A stretch of DNA of 64,000 nt from Thalassia testudinum (Eukaryota > Streptophyta > Magnoliopsida > Alismatales > Hydrocharitaceae), in the NCBI GenBank assembly GCA_037157565.1, contig JAZHRO010000026.1, forward strand, positions 32,664,501-32,728,500, given 5' to 3'. A model generated the notes under the pieces. The model was not told where the DNA came from and did no database searches. It was given only the letters and a program-made list of their open reading frames with translations. Below, in pieces: positions 1-9,794 of the stretch. The first letter of the stretch is position 1. Each line of letters opens with the position of its first letter. A program made the position numbers and the translations under genes.

Positions 1-278
1 TGATAGAGATGGCGTGTTCTTCACAGAAACAATACTCCAAGGAAAAAACTTCCTCCCACCACCCCAGAAGCTGTCCTCCTGAATGACCAACCACTCCAAT
101 AGACCGAAACCCTTCCATCTAAGAGCCACCAATCTCTCGCCATATTCTACACCACATTCGGACAATTTTGTTTCCTGCAACAAAACAATGTCCACTCTCC
201 ACTAACGAATGTAGCCCCCCAAGGATGCCTCGATGAGTCATTGAGACCCCTCACATTCCATGTAAGAATACCATTCAT
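1..278 (-). pseudogene. LINE ORF2 start: APE-like endonuclease domain (partial)
   Basis: LINE ORF2 encodes the endonuclease and reverse transcriptase for target-primed integration; only the endonuclease N-terminus is in the window. A start at 276-278 (minus) gives MNGILTWNVRGLND, matching the usual opening of plant LINE endonucleases (WNVRGLN). About 30 codons on, a frameshift is needed to read DIVLLQETKLS, the conserved second block containing the catalytic Glu of QETK. The reading then stays open to the window edge. The frameshift shows the copy is inactive. What is seen: two ordered motifs in two frames. Family assignment follows from those motifs. Confidence 0.8.
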
Positions 279-2087
279 CTAAAACTGGTGGGAACCTCCC
301 TACCCGTCGGTCGGAAGCCACATGCCTCGGCAGTCCAACGCACCTCATCTTTCTGGTCCAACACCTCCACCTCCTGTGAGAGCTGAAGTGATTTGCTACA
401 ACCATCCACCACCACTCAAGAACCTCGGCCACTTCCACGAAAATGCCATTTCCATTTATACCAGAAAGCACCACCACGGCCCTCTTTCACTAGCGTCGGC
501 CTCCATCCGGTCAGGGGAACCCCTTGTTGGCCAATAGACTCCAAAGAGAGGTCTTCGGACTGCTGTTGCAGCAAACCTCCATCAGTTTGGCTCCCCAGAG
601 ATCCCACCTCCTGCCAAGCATCCTCAGCTTCCTCCCCATCCGCCATAAAGGCACCCGCATCCTCCTCTCACCCCGACCGAGGCACGTCGACCTCCACCGC
701 CACCCCCTGAGGATCAGCTTCCCTCTGGGTAGCCACCGAGGGCTCCAACAAGAACTCCTCACCTGCAGCAGTTGAAGATGGTGCTTCACCTCCGCCATCG
801 TTCACCTCCGGCACACCCACCTCAGCCAGCCTCACGCCAGAAGACGAGAGGATGCCCGAGGCCTCCTTCCCGACAGAAGGTCCCCCTGGCCCATGTGGTT
901 CAGGACCCATCGTCTTCGAATCTGAAACAGGGGGTGGCACGATTGTCTATTCGGACCCAGGTTCAGATCCGCCTCCTCTGGACCCGACGCACATAAGTTC
1001 GGCTCCAGCTAGCAAGATGCTCCTCCAAGCGCGGTCGCTTCCAGCTGGGGCTCGAAGGGCGATCCCACGAAATCCTCCTTTGCCTATTCTGCTTCCACAT
1101 TCAATGGGTGCGCCGAAATCTCGAGACATGGTAGATCCTCATGCTAGATCTGCAGAGATCTGTTGGGGACCGAGGCGACGCCAGCGACTGCTCGCCTCCT
1201 CTAAACCTTCGTCAGGCACCGCCTCTCCGCCCTCCTCCACGTTGAAGTAGTGACATCGACCACTGGCTACATTGCCCGACGTGAACAGGACACCACCCAC
1301 GATCTTGTCGATCACCTCTACCCCGATCTTCAGCTCTGTCACCGCCACCAGTGGACCTTCTGCAAGGCCCACCGACCTACACTTCATGAGCCGGACAAAC
1401 GATGAAACCACTACCTTCACAACCTCCACAAAGTGCAGCCTCCACGGGGCACCTTCCACAGACACCTCAACCAACGGCTGCTCCGACGGCCTCTCCGACG
1501 ATGCTCCATCGTGAGGGCAGGGTCGCTGCCATCTCCATCTTCGATCGAACCTCAGTGAAACAAAGTGCCTCCCTCCTTGGAGTAGGAAGATCGAGGATGA
1601 GGATATCCCTACCATCCAAGATGAGGATCTCCACCCCTTCACGCTCGACGTCACAACCCAGCATCTCCTTCACCTCTGACCGAGAGACCCATCCTTCCAC
1701 CATATCTCCCACAAGCCCACCCTCAATCTCCTCCCGCAACCCCCTCAAATCCTTCGACCAAGGAGCCGCAACCTCCATCTACGGCACACTTCTCGGAGGT
1801 GGCAACACCACAGCATCACCATAACCAACGCGGCATCCCCCGCTCCTATGCCCGAGGCTACCACATCTCCAACACCTCCACGGCTCACGGCAGTCCTGAG
1901 CCCAGTGGTCACTACCCAAGCACTTAAAGCATCTCCCTCCCCCTCCAATAACGTCTCTCTATCCAGCTATCTCCACATACCTATGCAGCCTTCTCTTCCT
2001 CGCCACTACTGACCATCCTTGCGCCTCGCTCTCGTCCGCGCCTACTCGGAGTCGCACGCCATCCCTTCCAACCCGACTGGCGACCAT
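279..2087 (-). pseudogene. LINE ORF1, nucleic-acid-binding protein with two CCHC zinc knuckles
   Basis: ORF1 of plant LINEs is an RNA-binding protein. From the ATG at 2085-2087 the frame runs through a basic region ending near 1960, meets a stop, and continues in the same frame into two adjacent CX2CX4HX4C knuckles at 1833-1931 (CFKCLGSDHWAQDC and CWRCGSLGHRSGGC). Another in-frame stop follows the knuckles. The downstream half is rich in Val/Glu/Arg with open stretches in more than one frame (for example 1467-1778 and 1139-1654), so frameshifts are likely. The order zinc knuckles, variable region, then the ORF2 endonuclease start at 278 supports a LINE rather than an LTR gag. Confidence 0.72.
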
Positions 2088-2118
2088 CCCCTTCTTTCCC
2101 CTCTCGTACCTCAGATCA

Positions 2119-2144
2119 AGAACAATATTCATGAATATTGTTCT
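2119..2144. repeat. 26-bp perfect palindrome
   Basis: The two 13-base arms (AGAACAATATTCA and its exact reverse complement) meet with no spacer. It sits in the degraded zinc-knuckle part of Copia C gag, where the expected His/Cys spacing is lost, so it may mark a local inverted duplication close to the LINE junction. Confidence 0.85.
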
Positions 2145-2755
2145 ATCTTTCTGACAATGTTCACAACACAAACCAATACGACGTTTGCAATGACCCCCTA
2201 CTCTCACACCTCATCCTCCTCTTCTACCTCCAGATGTTCCCCTATCATGACCAATAGATGCGCAGAAGAATCTGAAGGTGGAATAGGATCAGAATTCTCC
2301 AGTCGTAAGAGTCAAGCATATATCTGAGTAGATGTCGGAATTTCCTCTAAAGTCATCCGTTGGTCCTTTGCTACCTTGTACTCAAGACCTAGGCCAGCAA
2401 GTAACTAAACAGAGCTGAACACTTCTGTCTACTTGGCAATAACGACAACATCAGATGAGATGGGCTAATAAGTATCCTGCTAGTCCCAAAGGTTCTTCAT
2501 CAAACCATAATATTTGGCAAGGGACATGGTTCCCTTCCGAAAAGAGTGAAGCTCCTCAATGACCTTGTACAGACGATTGATGTTGCTCTTGTGAGAATGT
2601 ATCTCATGCAAGACTTCCCACATTTTCTCAGTCGAAGCATAAAACATGACCTGCTCGGCAATTAGTTTTTTCATACTATTCAGCATGCAGGTGGCCACCC
2701 AGTCATTATCTACTTCCCAATCTACTGTCTTGTCTGCCGGTTCATCTTGGGTATG

Positions 2756-2761
2756 GATGTA
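2756..2761. repeat. Putative target duplication (gatgta) of Copia B, left side
   Basis: gatgta is also found directly outside the Copia B 5' LTR at 23606-23611. On this side two extra bases (gt) separate it from the surviving LTR tail, so the match is good but not perfect for a classical TSD. It divides Copia C gag into two halves that are co-linear in frame. Confidence 0.6.
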
Positions 2762-2763
2762 GT

Positions 2764-2807
2764 TGAAGATAATGAATCTCATTAATTTCATTAAGCCTAC
2801 CCTACAC
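2764..2807 (-). repeat. Copia B 3' LTR remnant (last about 44 bp)
   Basis: This stretch matches the final 44 bp of the Copia B 5' LTR (23468-23511), from the CCTACAC block to the terminal TGAAGATAATGAATC, with a handful of transitions. The first two thirds of the 3' LTR, the polypurine tract and the pol stop codon are absent, so a small deletion joins pol directly to the LTR tail. Confidence 0.75.
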
Positions 2808-2851
2808 TTTTCAAATGTTGGACGTGATAGAGGCTTAGTGAACATGTCTAC
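2808..2851 (-). pseudogene. Copia B pol, extreme C-terminus (RNase H end)
   Basis: Reads MFTKPLSRPTFEK, the conserved (A)DxFTKPL motif that closes copia RNase H. It continues the RNase H sequence that breaks off at 16836 on the other side of the Athila-type insertion; tctac (2847-2851) is the duplicated target. Because the pol stop is deleted, the frame runs through the LTR remnant into Copia C gag, giving one open frame of 121 codons over 2480-2845. Confidence 0.82.
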
Positions 2852-3065
2852 TGACAGCCTGTCTGGCTGTCCGGTTTGTTTACGTTTGTTATACTTTAAA
2901 TTACAGTCGTTGTAGTAATAAGACAGCTACTAGGTTATCATTACAAAGTTTTTTACTCAGAAATGGTTTTCCCAAGGTCGAACTCAGGGAGCTACTGGAA
3001 TTCTAGAAATACAAAGGTTCTCTATTAGATTACAAAAATAAGAGAGAGAGAGAGTGTGTGAGAAA

Positions 3066-3605
3066 GTCTGTCTTGGCTTCTTCTTCTTCTCTTCTCCTTC
3101 TCTTTCTATCTTTTTTTCTTCTTTCAGCTGCTCTCCTTTTCTTCTTCTTTCTCTTCTTCTCTGCTCACGGCTGTGTCTTCTCTCTTCTTTTCTTCTGCAG
3201 AGTTCTTCTTCTTCTTCTTTTCTTCTGTTCTTCTTTTTTCTTTGTTCTTCTCTTTCTTCTGCTCTGGCGGCTATGTCTTCTTCCCTCTTTTTCTTCTTCT
3301 TCTTCTTTTTCTTCAGCCTTCTTCTTTCTTCTTTTTCTTCAGCCTTCTTCTTTCTTCTTTTTCTTCAGCCTTCTTCTTTCTTCTTTTCTTGCTTTATCTC
3401 CTCTGGCCGCTGCTCAACCATCGTCTGATGCAGTGGTCAGACGACTTAACTGTAGGTTTGCTACAGTGCTTCTCTTCCTCTGTTTCTTCTCTCTTGCTTC
3501 TCTTTCTTCTTCTCTGCTTCTTCTTCTTCCTCTCTGCCCTGAGCGGCTAAGGCTTCAACCACCTTCCTTCCTTCTTCTCCTTCCTTCCTTCTCCTTCTGC
3601 TCCTG
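3066..3605. repeat. TTC/TCTT-rich pyrimidine tract within the LTR
   Basis: About 540 bp of almost pure pyrimidine on the plus strand, GAA-rich on the coding strand of the element. Long open frames here encode only Phe/Leu/Ser runs and are an artefact of composition. The partner LTR has the same tract at 14178-14665 with fewer repeat units. Confidence 0.9.
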
Positions 3606-3936
3606 CACGCTCACACAAGGATTAGAAAGCAAAACCTACCCCTACCCTTCCCCGCATCTCTCTCTCTCTCAGATTTCGCTCATAGGATCGCTCTCCCAGA
3701 GCCGGGTATTCGGGTATGGGTATCGCGCCCGGGACCAGGCCCACTGGCGTGCGGTGGTGGGCGAGGAGTGTGCGGGTTAAGGTAATCGGATCCGGCCCAG
3801 ACTCGCAGGGCGTGAGCTCGGGCGAGGGCGAGCACGTGGCGCACGGTATGAGTGAGGGACCTGACCCCTGTGTTCGAAGGCGAATAGCCTAGAACACTTT
3901 TCAAATTTATGTGCGGGCGTTTAGCCACGCACTTCC

Positions 3937-3960
3937 GAGGTGGGACTAAAGTCCCACCTC
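3937..3960. repeat. Hairpin: 11-bp perfect stem, 2-nt loop
   Basis: GAGGTGGGACT, aa, AGTCCCACCTC. The identical structure is kept in the other LTR at 14999-15022. It lies about 900 bp on the downstream side (in element orientation) of the TATA-like box, so it would be transcribed. Confidence 0.85.
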
Positions 3961-4093
3961 CCAGATTGGCACCCGCAGCTGAGGAAGCTGCAGGCAATTG
4001 CAGCAGTGTGCGAGGCCTTCGCCCCAGTTGCAGTCCTGGGATGCTTCGCGGAGGCAAGCCGCGCATCCTGGGGTGTGAGCCTGGGCGAGAGAG

Positions 4094-4111
4094 CACCTGC
4101 AGCTGCAGGTG
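4094..4111. repeat. 18-bp perfect palindrome
   Basis: CACCTGCAGCTGCAGGTG, kept exactly at 15156-15173 in the other LTR. Directly beyond it is GAGCTTC-a-GAAGCTC (4117-4131), so several short inverted repeats cluster here. Confidence 0.88.
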
Positions 4112-4822
4112 AAGGAGCTTCAGAAGCTCGGTAATGGCGATGAAGGGGCGTCGACCTGAAAACAAGAATACGGCCTCTCAGCCCAATCAGAGGATGCAGG
4201 GAGCTTCGCCGGAGTGTGACGAAGGCAGTTCGGGTGGTGGCGAGGCGTGAGGCTGCGTATGGTGGTAGCCCTAGGTCGGACTGTGGTCGGAGAGATGGGT
4301 TTGTTCGGGGGGTCGTTGGGTGGCGTTTGGCAGTGAATGGGAAAGGGGGATCTGTTGAGTGGAGCGAGGGGAAGCTTTTGGGGTAGTCGGCGAGGGGTGA
4401 GAAGGTCTGTGGAGGTGGGATGAGCTTGCCGGAGAGGGTGGTCGGAGATGGAGCAGGCAGAGATGGAAGTCGTGTGCGGTGGGGCGAAAAGATAAATTGA
4501 GAGAGGGAAAATGTAAGGCAGGAGGAGAGGAAGCTATTTACCTAGGTTTTGGACGAAGGGGGAGGGCGGAGCCACCGACTCGTACCTGCCGGAGCTGGAG
4601 AAGAAAGGGCCCTGGAGGAGGAGTGCGGCATCGAGGAAGCAGGCGGAGGGCGTCGGTGGGTACAGCACGGCACAGACGAGAGGGCTAGGAGAACCCTGCT
4701 GCAGGTAAGGCGGCAGAGCGACGAGGAGGAAGAGGAGGGAGTCGCTGGAAGTTGCGGACCGTCTGACGGAGGCGGAGGGGATGAAGTGGGGAGGTGTTCT
4801 CCGTCAAAGAGAGCTTGAAGGA

Positions 4823-4850
4823 ACCGGCAGGGGGTGCCGGTCCTTATAAA
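4823..4850 (-). promoter_or_regulatory. Putative LTR core promoter: hairpin plus TATA-like box
   Basis: On the minus strand TTTATAAGG (4842-4850) is followed closely by an inverted repeat ACCGGCA...TGCCGGT (4823-4841). The same arrangement occurs in the 5' LTR at 15881-15908. It is a plausible U3/R boundary for the element; no transcript start can be seen from sequence alone. Confidence 0.5.
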
Positions 4851-5777
4851 GGGGCTGGCGCAGAGGGAGGCGCGAGCTGGCGACGTGCCAGCCTCGCCGG
4901 AGTGTGGCCGGAAAGGGGACCCATACCTTCTGCACGTTCGCACGGAAGGTATGGGGGCTGGCAGAGAGCATGGCCGGGTCCCTGTGATAGAGGATGACGT
5001 AGGGAACCCTGCGTCTCTTTTGCAGGGCGGTCACCCCTCTCTGTGCGGCGCCATGCTCCGCATAAGGTCGCAGGAGCATGGTGCTGCGCAGAGTTTTGCA
5101 AAAGGGACCATTCTGCAAAGAACGATGAAAAATTTGGGGGCCAAAATGCAAGGGTTTCGAAAGATAAGGGTTAAAAAGTAAATGAAGATGACCAAATTTC
5201 AAAGTCAGTCAAGGAGGTCTCTTCTTAGGCTCAAGTTTTTATACACGACTAATTTAAACCTAAGGATTTTAATGGTGAATTTTATTTCTAGGTTGAACCA
5301 TGTTTGACCAGCCAATTTACGTAAAAACCCAAATTAAGTCATTAATTGGGCATGGTTCTTTTTGTAGGTCAAAATGGGTTTCTAAGGCCAAATTGAAGGT
5401 TCTAAACCCTAGAGATTATTTTTCTATGAATTTTAGAGGGTTTAGTTGATTTTTATCCTACCTCAAACCTCGTGAATTGAAGTGGGTTTGTTTTAGTGTT
5501 ATAGAATGTCATTTAATTTCTTGAAGTTACTATAACCCTTTTTAGATCAGATCATCCCACTTTCCTTCTTATTAGGCTTGTTTGACCTGTGTTTGGACCC
5601 TTAATTACCCTGTTTGCAAGCTGCGTTGGTGAAATTGCAGCTTTACCCCTTATGATTTATTTTCTTCTTAAACTTAGAATTCTCTGAGTTAAGCCTTTCT
5701 TTGGGTTATGTAGGAGCTTTTTCTTACATATCTGGGTTAGATTGTGCTAGTTAGGGTTCATGATGAGGTTCTCATCA

Positions 5778-5790
5778 TACCCCCATGCCT
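5778..5790 (-). other. Athila 1 polypurine tract (plus-strand primer site)
   Basis: On the coding strand AGGCATGGGGGTA lies directly against the start of the 3' LTR (TGATGAG). A G-run touching the LTR is the expected plus-strand priming site. A near copy (GGCATGGGGGGGTA) occurs at 7065-7078. Confidence 0.8.
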
Positions 5791-6225
5791 AGCTTTTGCT
5801 AGTCCCTTAGCAAAAACTTAAGGTTTCAACCCTTGTTCTAGACCATGAAGTTCTTAATGATTTCAGATAAGTGCTTTTTCATTTGAAACCTAGATTAGGT
5901 TAGAATGCTAACCATAGGCCTAAAAGGTACTCTAGTACCAACCAAGATCCAGATCTGTCTAGCCTCAGCCTCAGTCCTTAGCAAAGGTTTTTAAGGCCTA
6001 CAAGAACTAACCTAAAGTTTATTGGACTTTGTGGTTAAAGCACCCGTGCTTGAAATGATTTTAGCTCTGGCTCAGTTCGCAGTGCGTTTTGTAAGAAAGA
6101 GAGATAGAAGATTTATCTGTTTGGAGAGTTTTCGCTCTCTTTTTCTTTTTTAATCCTAGCTTAGGATTGGCTTTTCAACACGGTATGTATCAGATTCCTT
6201 GTCCCCATCATCAATCTTCAAGGGT

Positions 6226-6382
6226 TCCTAGCAGTCGATGCTTCGAGATAGCACCGCCCATGGTAGCCCTCGGAACCCTGGCTGTTGAGATTTCGAGATA
6301 ATCCCATCCATGGTGTTCCGTGGCCGAATCCAGACCCTGGCAACTGACACTTCGTGATAATGCAATCCATGGAATCTGAACC
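6226..6382. repeat. Three diverged tandem units of about 46-63 bp
   Basis: Each unit carries the order CTGGCNGTTGA-like, TTCGAGATAA-like, CCATCCATGG-like and ends in an AACC-like block. Units begin near 6228, 6279 and 6338. They are non-coding and lie in the pol-LTR spacer of Athila 1. Confidence 0.6.
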
Positions 6383-7064
6383 AGTAGAGTGCTTACATGC
6401 CCCTAGTAGGATATGTAAATATCCTAAGAGACAAGCACCGAGGAGATGATATTTTGTTACGCATCTTCGAGGGGAATTTCCCACCTCTCCGCGTTGGGAA
6501 CTTGTCCAAATCAACTTGTGTTGATCGGCCGCTCCTACTCTTGGTGTGATTTTCAGAATTTTGCGATGCTTCTGCGTGATTTTGATTTTTACCCTTACTG
6601 AACCAGGCTGTGTGTGGGGTTAGGGTGCTTAGTTTACTGAGTCCCGTAAACCAAAAGTTAGTTAACGAGGCCAAATACTCCCTAAGCCTTGGACCTAATA
6701 CTTAAGCTTTTCATTTTCCTCAACCTCTTGAGGAATGTCTAATAGGTACTAAGAGTCTATCCAAGAATGCCTAAGGTTCGCGTTCTTACTAATCTCACTG
6801 TGCACTTTCCATTTCTTTTCCTGAATGAGGTCTAGAACTTAGGTTAACTCCTTAATTTCTTACTAATGACTGTCTCTTTTCTTTCATTTTGTGCTCCTTT
6901 TCATTTTGTTCCTTTTTCTCCTCCTCCTTTGTAGAGTCCACAAAATTTCTTTCCTCCTCTCATTTTATTATTCTTTTTCAAATTTTTTTTTTAATTTTTA
7001 TGGTGTTTTTGGCATATGTGAATTTTTTGTTTAAAACCTTTTCTTACAAGTTCTGCACTTTCAT

Positions 7065-7078
7065 ACCCCCCCATGCCT
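7065..7078 (-). other. Second polypurine-tract-like sequence
   Basis: On the coding strand GGCATGGGGGGGTA repeats the 3' PPT sequence 1.29 kb upstream of the 3' LTR. It lies just after the integrase C-terminus. A duplicated LTR-proximal segment or a secondary plus-strand priming site would explain it. Confidence 0.5.
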
Positions 7079-7350
7079 AAGATTTGCAATGTCCTCATTG
7101 TGACTTAGGGGGTATTTATTCAACTTAGTTCATTCCTTAGGACAGATATTTTAGTGAGTGAATGGGTTGGGATGATTGTTGCGGACGATTTCTAATCTCA
7201 GATGCAAGCACCTGAGGTGGAGTCGGCTGTCTTAAAGGGTGAACCTTAAGTGCACAAAGGTGTCAAAAAAGGTTTCAGGTTTTCAAAGAGAATGACAGGC
7301 TGCCTCCCGTTGAGCGCTGAGTTTTACGTCATCGGCTAGGCGCAATAAGC

Positions 7351-8514
7351 TCATAGGGAATGGAGGATATAAGATGATTCAGCCAAATCAGTAGAAGTTA
7401 CATCAATGAACGGTTTGAGTCTCTGCCCGTTCACGATGAAAGGTTTGGAATCATGGTTGAGCGGACTGATTTCGATGGCTCCATTTCCAAAAATCTGTCG
7501 GACCAAGTATGGTCCGACCCACTTGGATCGCAACTTCCCAGGGAAAAGTTTGAGTCTGGCATCAAAGAGTAGGACCTTCTGACCAGGATGAAAGATCTTT
7601 CTAGAGATATGCTTGTCATGGAAGACTTTAACCCGCTCCTTGTAGATTCGCGAGTTCTCGTACTCATCAAGACGTAGCTCATCGATCTCGCTGATTTGAA
7701 GCTTTCTGTGGGTTCCAGCCTTCGAAAGATCTAGATTATAGTTCCATACTGCTCAATAGGCTTTGTGCTCCAGTTCGAAGGGAAGGTGACACGCCTTCCC
7801 GTACACCAGTGTAAAGGGAGACATGCCTAATTGGGTTTTGTGGGCGATCCTATAGGCCCACAAGGCTTTCGGAAGTCGGGACGACCAGTCCTTCCTGTTA
7901 GGTCGAACAGTGACCTGTAGGATTTTCTTGATCTCCCGATTTAATAGCTCAGCTAGACCATTAGTCTGGGGGTGATAAGGAGTAGAGATTCGGTGAGACA
8001 CCCTGTATTTAGTCATCAGTGACCTAAACTGAGCATTTGTGAAATGGGTCCCCCCGTTTGAGATGATAGCACGAGGAATCCCAAACCGTGAGAAGATATT
8101 GTGATGAATGAATTTGAGAACGATTTTGTGATCACAGATTCGGGTCGGTATGGCTTCGATCCATTTGGACACGTAGTGCACAGCCAGCAGAATGTATTCA
8201 AAACCATCCGAAACAGGAAAGGGGCCCATAAAATCAATCCCCCAAACATCAAAGATTTTGCATACGAGAATCGGCTGCAAAGGCATCATGTCGCGATGGC
8301 TCATGTTGCCCAAAGTTTGGCAATGACTGCATGCCTTGCAGTGACTGTATGCATCTTTGAATAGTGTGGGCCAGTAGAAGCCACACTGGAGGATTTTTGA
8401 TGCGATTTTGTGCTTAGAGAAATGGCCACCGCATGCCTGGTCATGGCAGAAGGAAAGAATATCATTGACTTCACCTTCCGGGACACATTTCCGGATGATT
8501 TGGTCAACACCTAT
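7351..8514 (-). pseudogene. Athila 1 integrase
   Basis: Catalyses insertion of the cDNA. The N-terminal zinc-binding region (HHCC type, with CKACSHCQ) is read at about 8320-8510 in a frame offset from its neighbours. The catalytic core follows at 7753-8313: [12 protein letters not shown] holds the first Asp, the expected [10 protein letters not shown] block reads [12 protein letters not shown] so the second Asp is altered, and the [14 protein letters not shown] block holds the Glu. The C-terminal block KWVGPYLVRQIFGNGAIEI is at 7351-7533; no chromodomain is visible. Frames change between core and C-terminus. The altered catalytic residue and shifts mark it as non-functional. Confidence 0.85.
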
Positions 8515-9728
8515 TCAGAAGAGGTACGGATCTTCCCAAATGTAATACTTGGCATCAGAGCGCAATTTATCTTTCTTGGCCTTCGGCCAATCAGATGGGA
8601 TCTGATGAGATGCCAAGTAGTTTACTATATCAGCAAACCATGGAAGTCTAGTACCAATAGTCAGCAGGTGTTCATCAGGGAAATGCTCTGTGATGGGTCT
8701 GGAAGGGTTGATAATCTCAGAAGGAAGGCAAGATAAATGGTCAGCTACCACATTTTGTCTTCCCGCCTTGTCGCGAATCTCGAGATCGAATTCTTGCAAC
8801 AGCAAGATCCATCGGATTAGTCGGGGCTTCACGTCCTTCTTAGCAGGAGATGCCTCACAGCCGTGTGATCCGAGTAGATGATGACATGGGAACCCAGGAG
8901 ATAAGATCGAAATTTTTCAAGGGAAAATACTACGGCTAGCAACTCTTTCTCCGTAACTGTATAGTTACGCTGAGCCTCGTCAAGTGTCTTGCTAGTGTAG
9001 TAGATGACCACGAGTTTCCCGTCAGTTTTCTGCCCCAGAACCGCTCCTACAGCAAAATCAGACGCATCACACATGATCTCAAAGGGTTGAGACCAGTCAG
9101 GGGATTGTAGGATTGGAGCCTGGGTGACTCGTTCACGAAGGTTTTCAAAGGCTAGAGTGCATTCCTTGGAGATTTCAAAGGGTACATCCTTAGAGAGGAG
9201 AGTTGTCAGGGGGCGCATGATTTTCGAGAAATCAGGAATGAAAGGACAGTAAAAATCAACGTGCCCCAGAAAAGAACGGATGTCCCTAATCGATCTAGGC
9301 ATAGGAAGGTGAGAGATTAGATCAACCTTAGCTTGATCCACTTGGATGCCTTTTTCAGAAATCAGATGCCCTAGGACGATCCCCTCAGACACCATAAAGT
9401 GACTCTTTTCCCAAGAAAGAACCAAATTAACGTCAATGCACCGCCTGAGTATATGGACCAAGTGCTGGAGGCAATCATCAAATGATGCCCCGAAAACTGA
9501 AAAGTCATCCATGAAGACTTCCAGATAATCTCCTACCATATCAGAGAATATGGCAAGCATGCACCGCTGAAAAGTCGCAGGTGCATTGTAGAGACCGAAC
9601 GACATCCTTCGGAATGCATACGTTCCGAAGGGGCAGGTGAACGTGGTCTTCTCTTGGTCCTCAAGATGAATAGCTACCTGGTTATAACCGGAGTACCCAT
9701 CAAGAAGGCAGAAGAATTGATTTCCCAC
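8515..9728 (-). pseudogene. Athila 1 reverse transcriptase (palm onward) and RNase H
   Basis: Reverse transcriptase blocks in order: CLLDGYSGYNQ, FGTYAFRRMSFGLYNAPATFQ, and the active-site motif VFMDDFSVFG (FxDD), which is intact. RNase H follows, with FEIMCDASDFAVGAVL, YTVTEKELLAVVF and [13 protein letters not shown] carrying the usual acidic residues. A frame change near 8830 moves the RNase H tail ([18 protein letters not shown], then NVVADHLS) to a second frame ending near 8515. The family assignment is secure; the protein is broken. Confidence 0.88.
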
Positions 9729-9794
9729 TAATTTCTCGAGAATTTGATCAATGAAAGGTAGTGGGAAATGATCCTTCTTTGTGGAGGAATTGAG

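Larger units (their letters stand above)
1..2087 (-). mobile_element. LINE (non-LTR retrotransposon), 5' portion, degenerate
   Basis: A minus-strand LINE whose ORF1 starts near 2087 and whose ORF2 begins near 278 and runs off the left edge. It is recognised by the order zinc-knuckle ORF1 followed by an APE-type endonuclease start, the standard layout of plant L1-like elements. The 3' half (reverse transcriptase, poly-A) lies outside the window. The right boundary meets the gag of Copia C with almost no 5' UTR, so the LINE is either 5'-truncated or joined by rearrangement. Both ORFs carry stops and frameshifts, so the copy is dead. Confidence 0.8.
2088..2761 (-). pseudogene. Copia C gag, C-terminal two thirds (split by nested insertion)
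   Basis: Gag of a short-LTR Ty1/copia element. From about 2755 downward the translation shows the copia gag (UBN2-type) landmarks in order: DWEVDNDWVATCMLNSMKK, ASTEKMWEVLHEIHS and MKNLWD near 2480. It then continues through stops around 2340-2470 into a block containing KVAKDQRMTLEEIP, and a degenerate zinc-knuckle start (CEHCQKD) near 2155. The N-terminal part of the same gag lies 20.8 kb away at 23612-23770; the two halves fit across the duplicated 6-mer gatgta (2756-2761 and 23606-23611). Downstream it is replaced by LINE ORF1, so no Copia C pol is present in the window. Confidence 0.8.
2852..5777 (-). repeat. Athila 1 3' LTR (2,926 bp)
   Basis: Bounded by TGACAG at the left and TCATCA at the right on the plus strand. 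It pairs with 13970-16835. It is about 60 bp longer than its partner, mainly because of extra copies in the TTC-rich tract around 3270-3390. In the last 620 bp I counted roughly eight base differences between the two LTRs, pointing to a fairly young insertion; this is a hand estimate. It contains a minus-strand TATA-like TTTATAAGG (4842-4850). Confidence 0.93.
5791..7350 (-). other. Athila 1 non-coding region between integrase and 3' LTR
   Basis: About 1.56 kb where Athila elements may carry an env-like ORF. I see no env-like reading frame, signal peptide or long open frame; the short frames are AT-rich noise. It holds three diverged 46-63-bp tandem units (6226-6382) and a duplicate polypurine-tract-like sequence (7065-7078). 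Confidence 0.6.

Noticed and set aside
3054..3780. Long Phe/Leu/Ser-rich open frames in the LTR
   Set aside because: They reflect the TTC/TCTT tract, occur in several frames at once and lie in an LTR.
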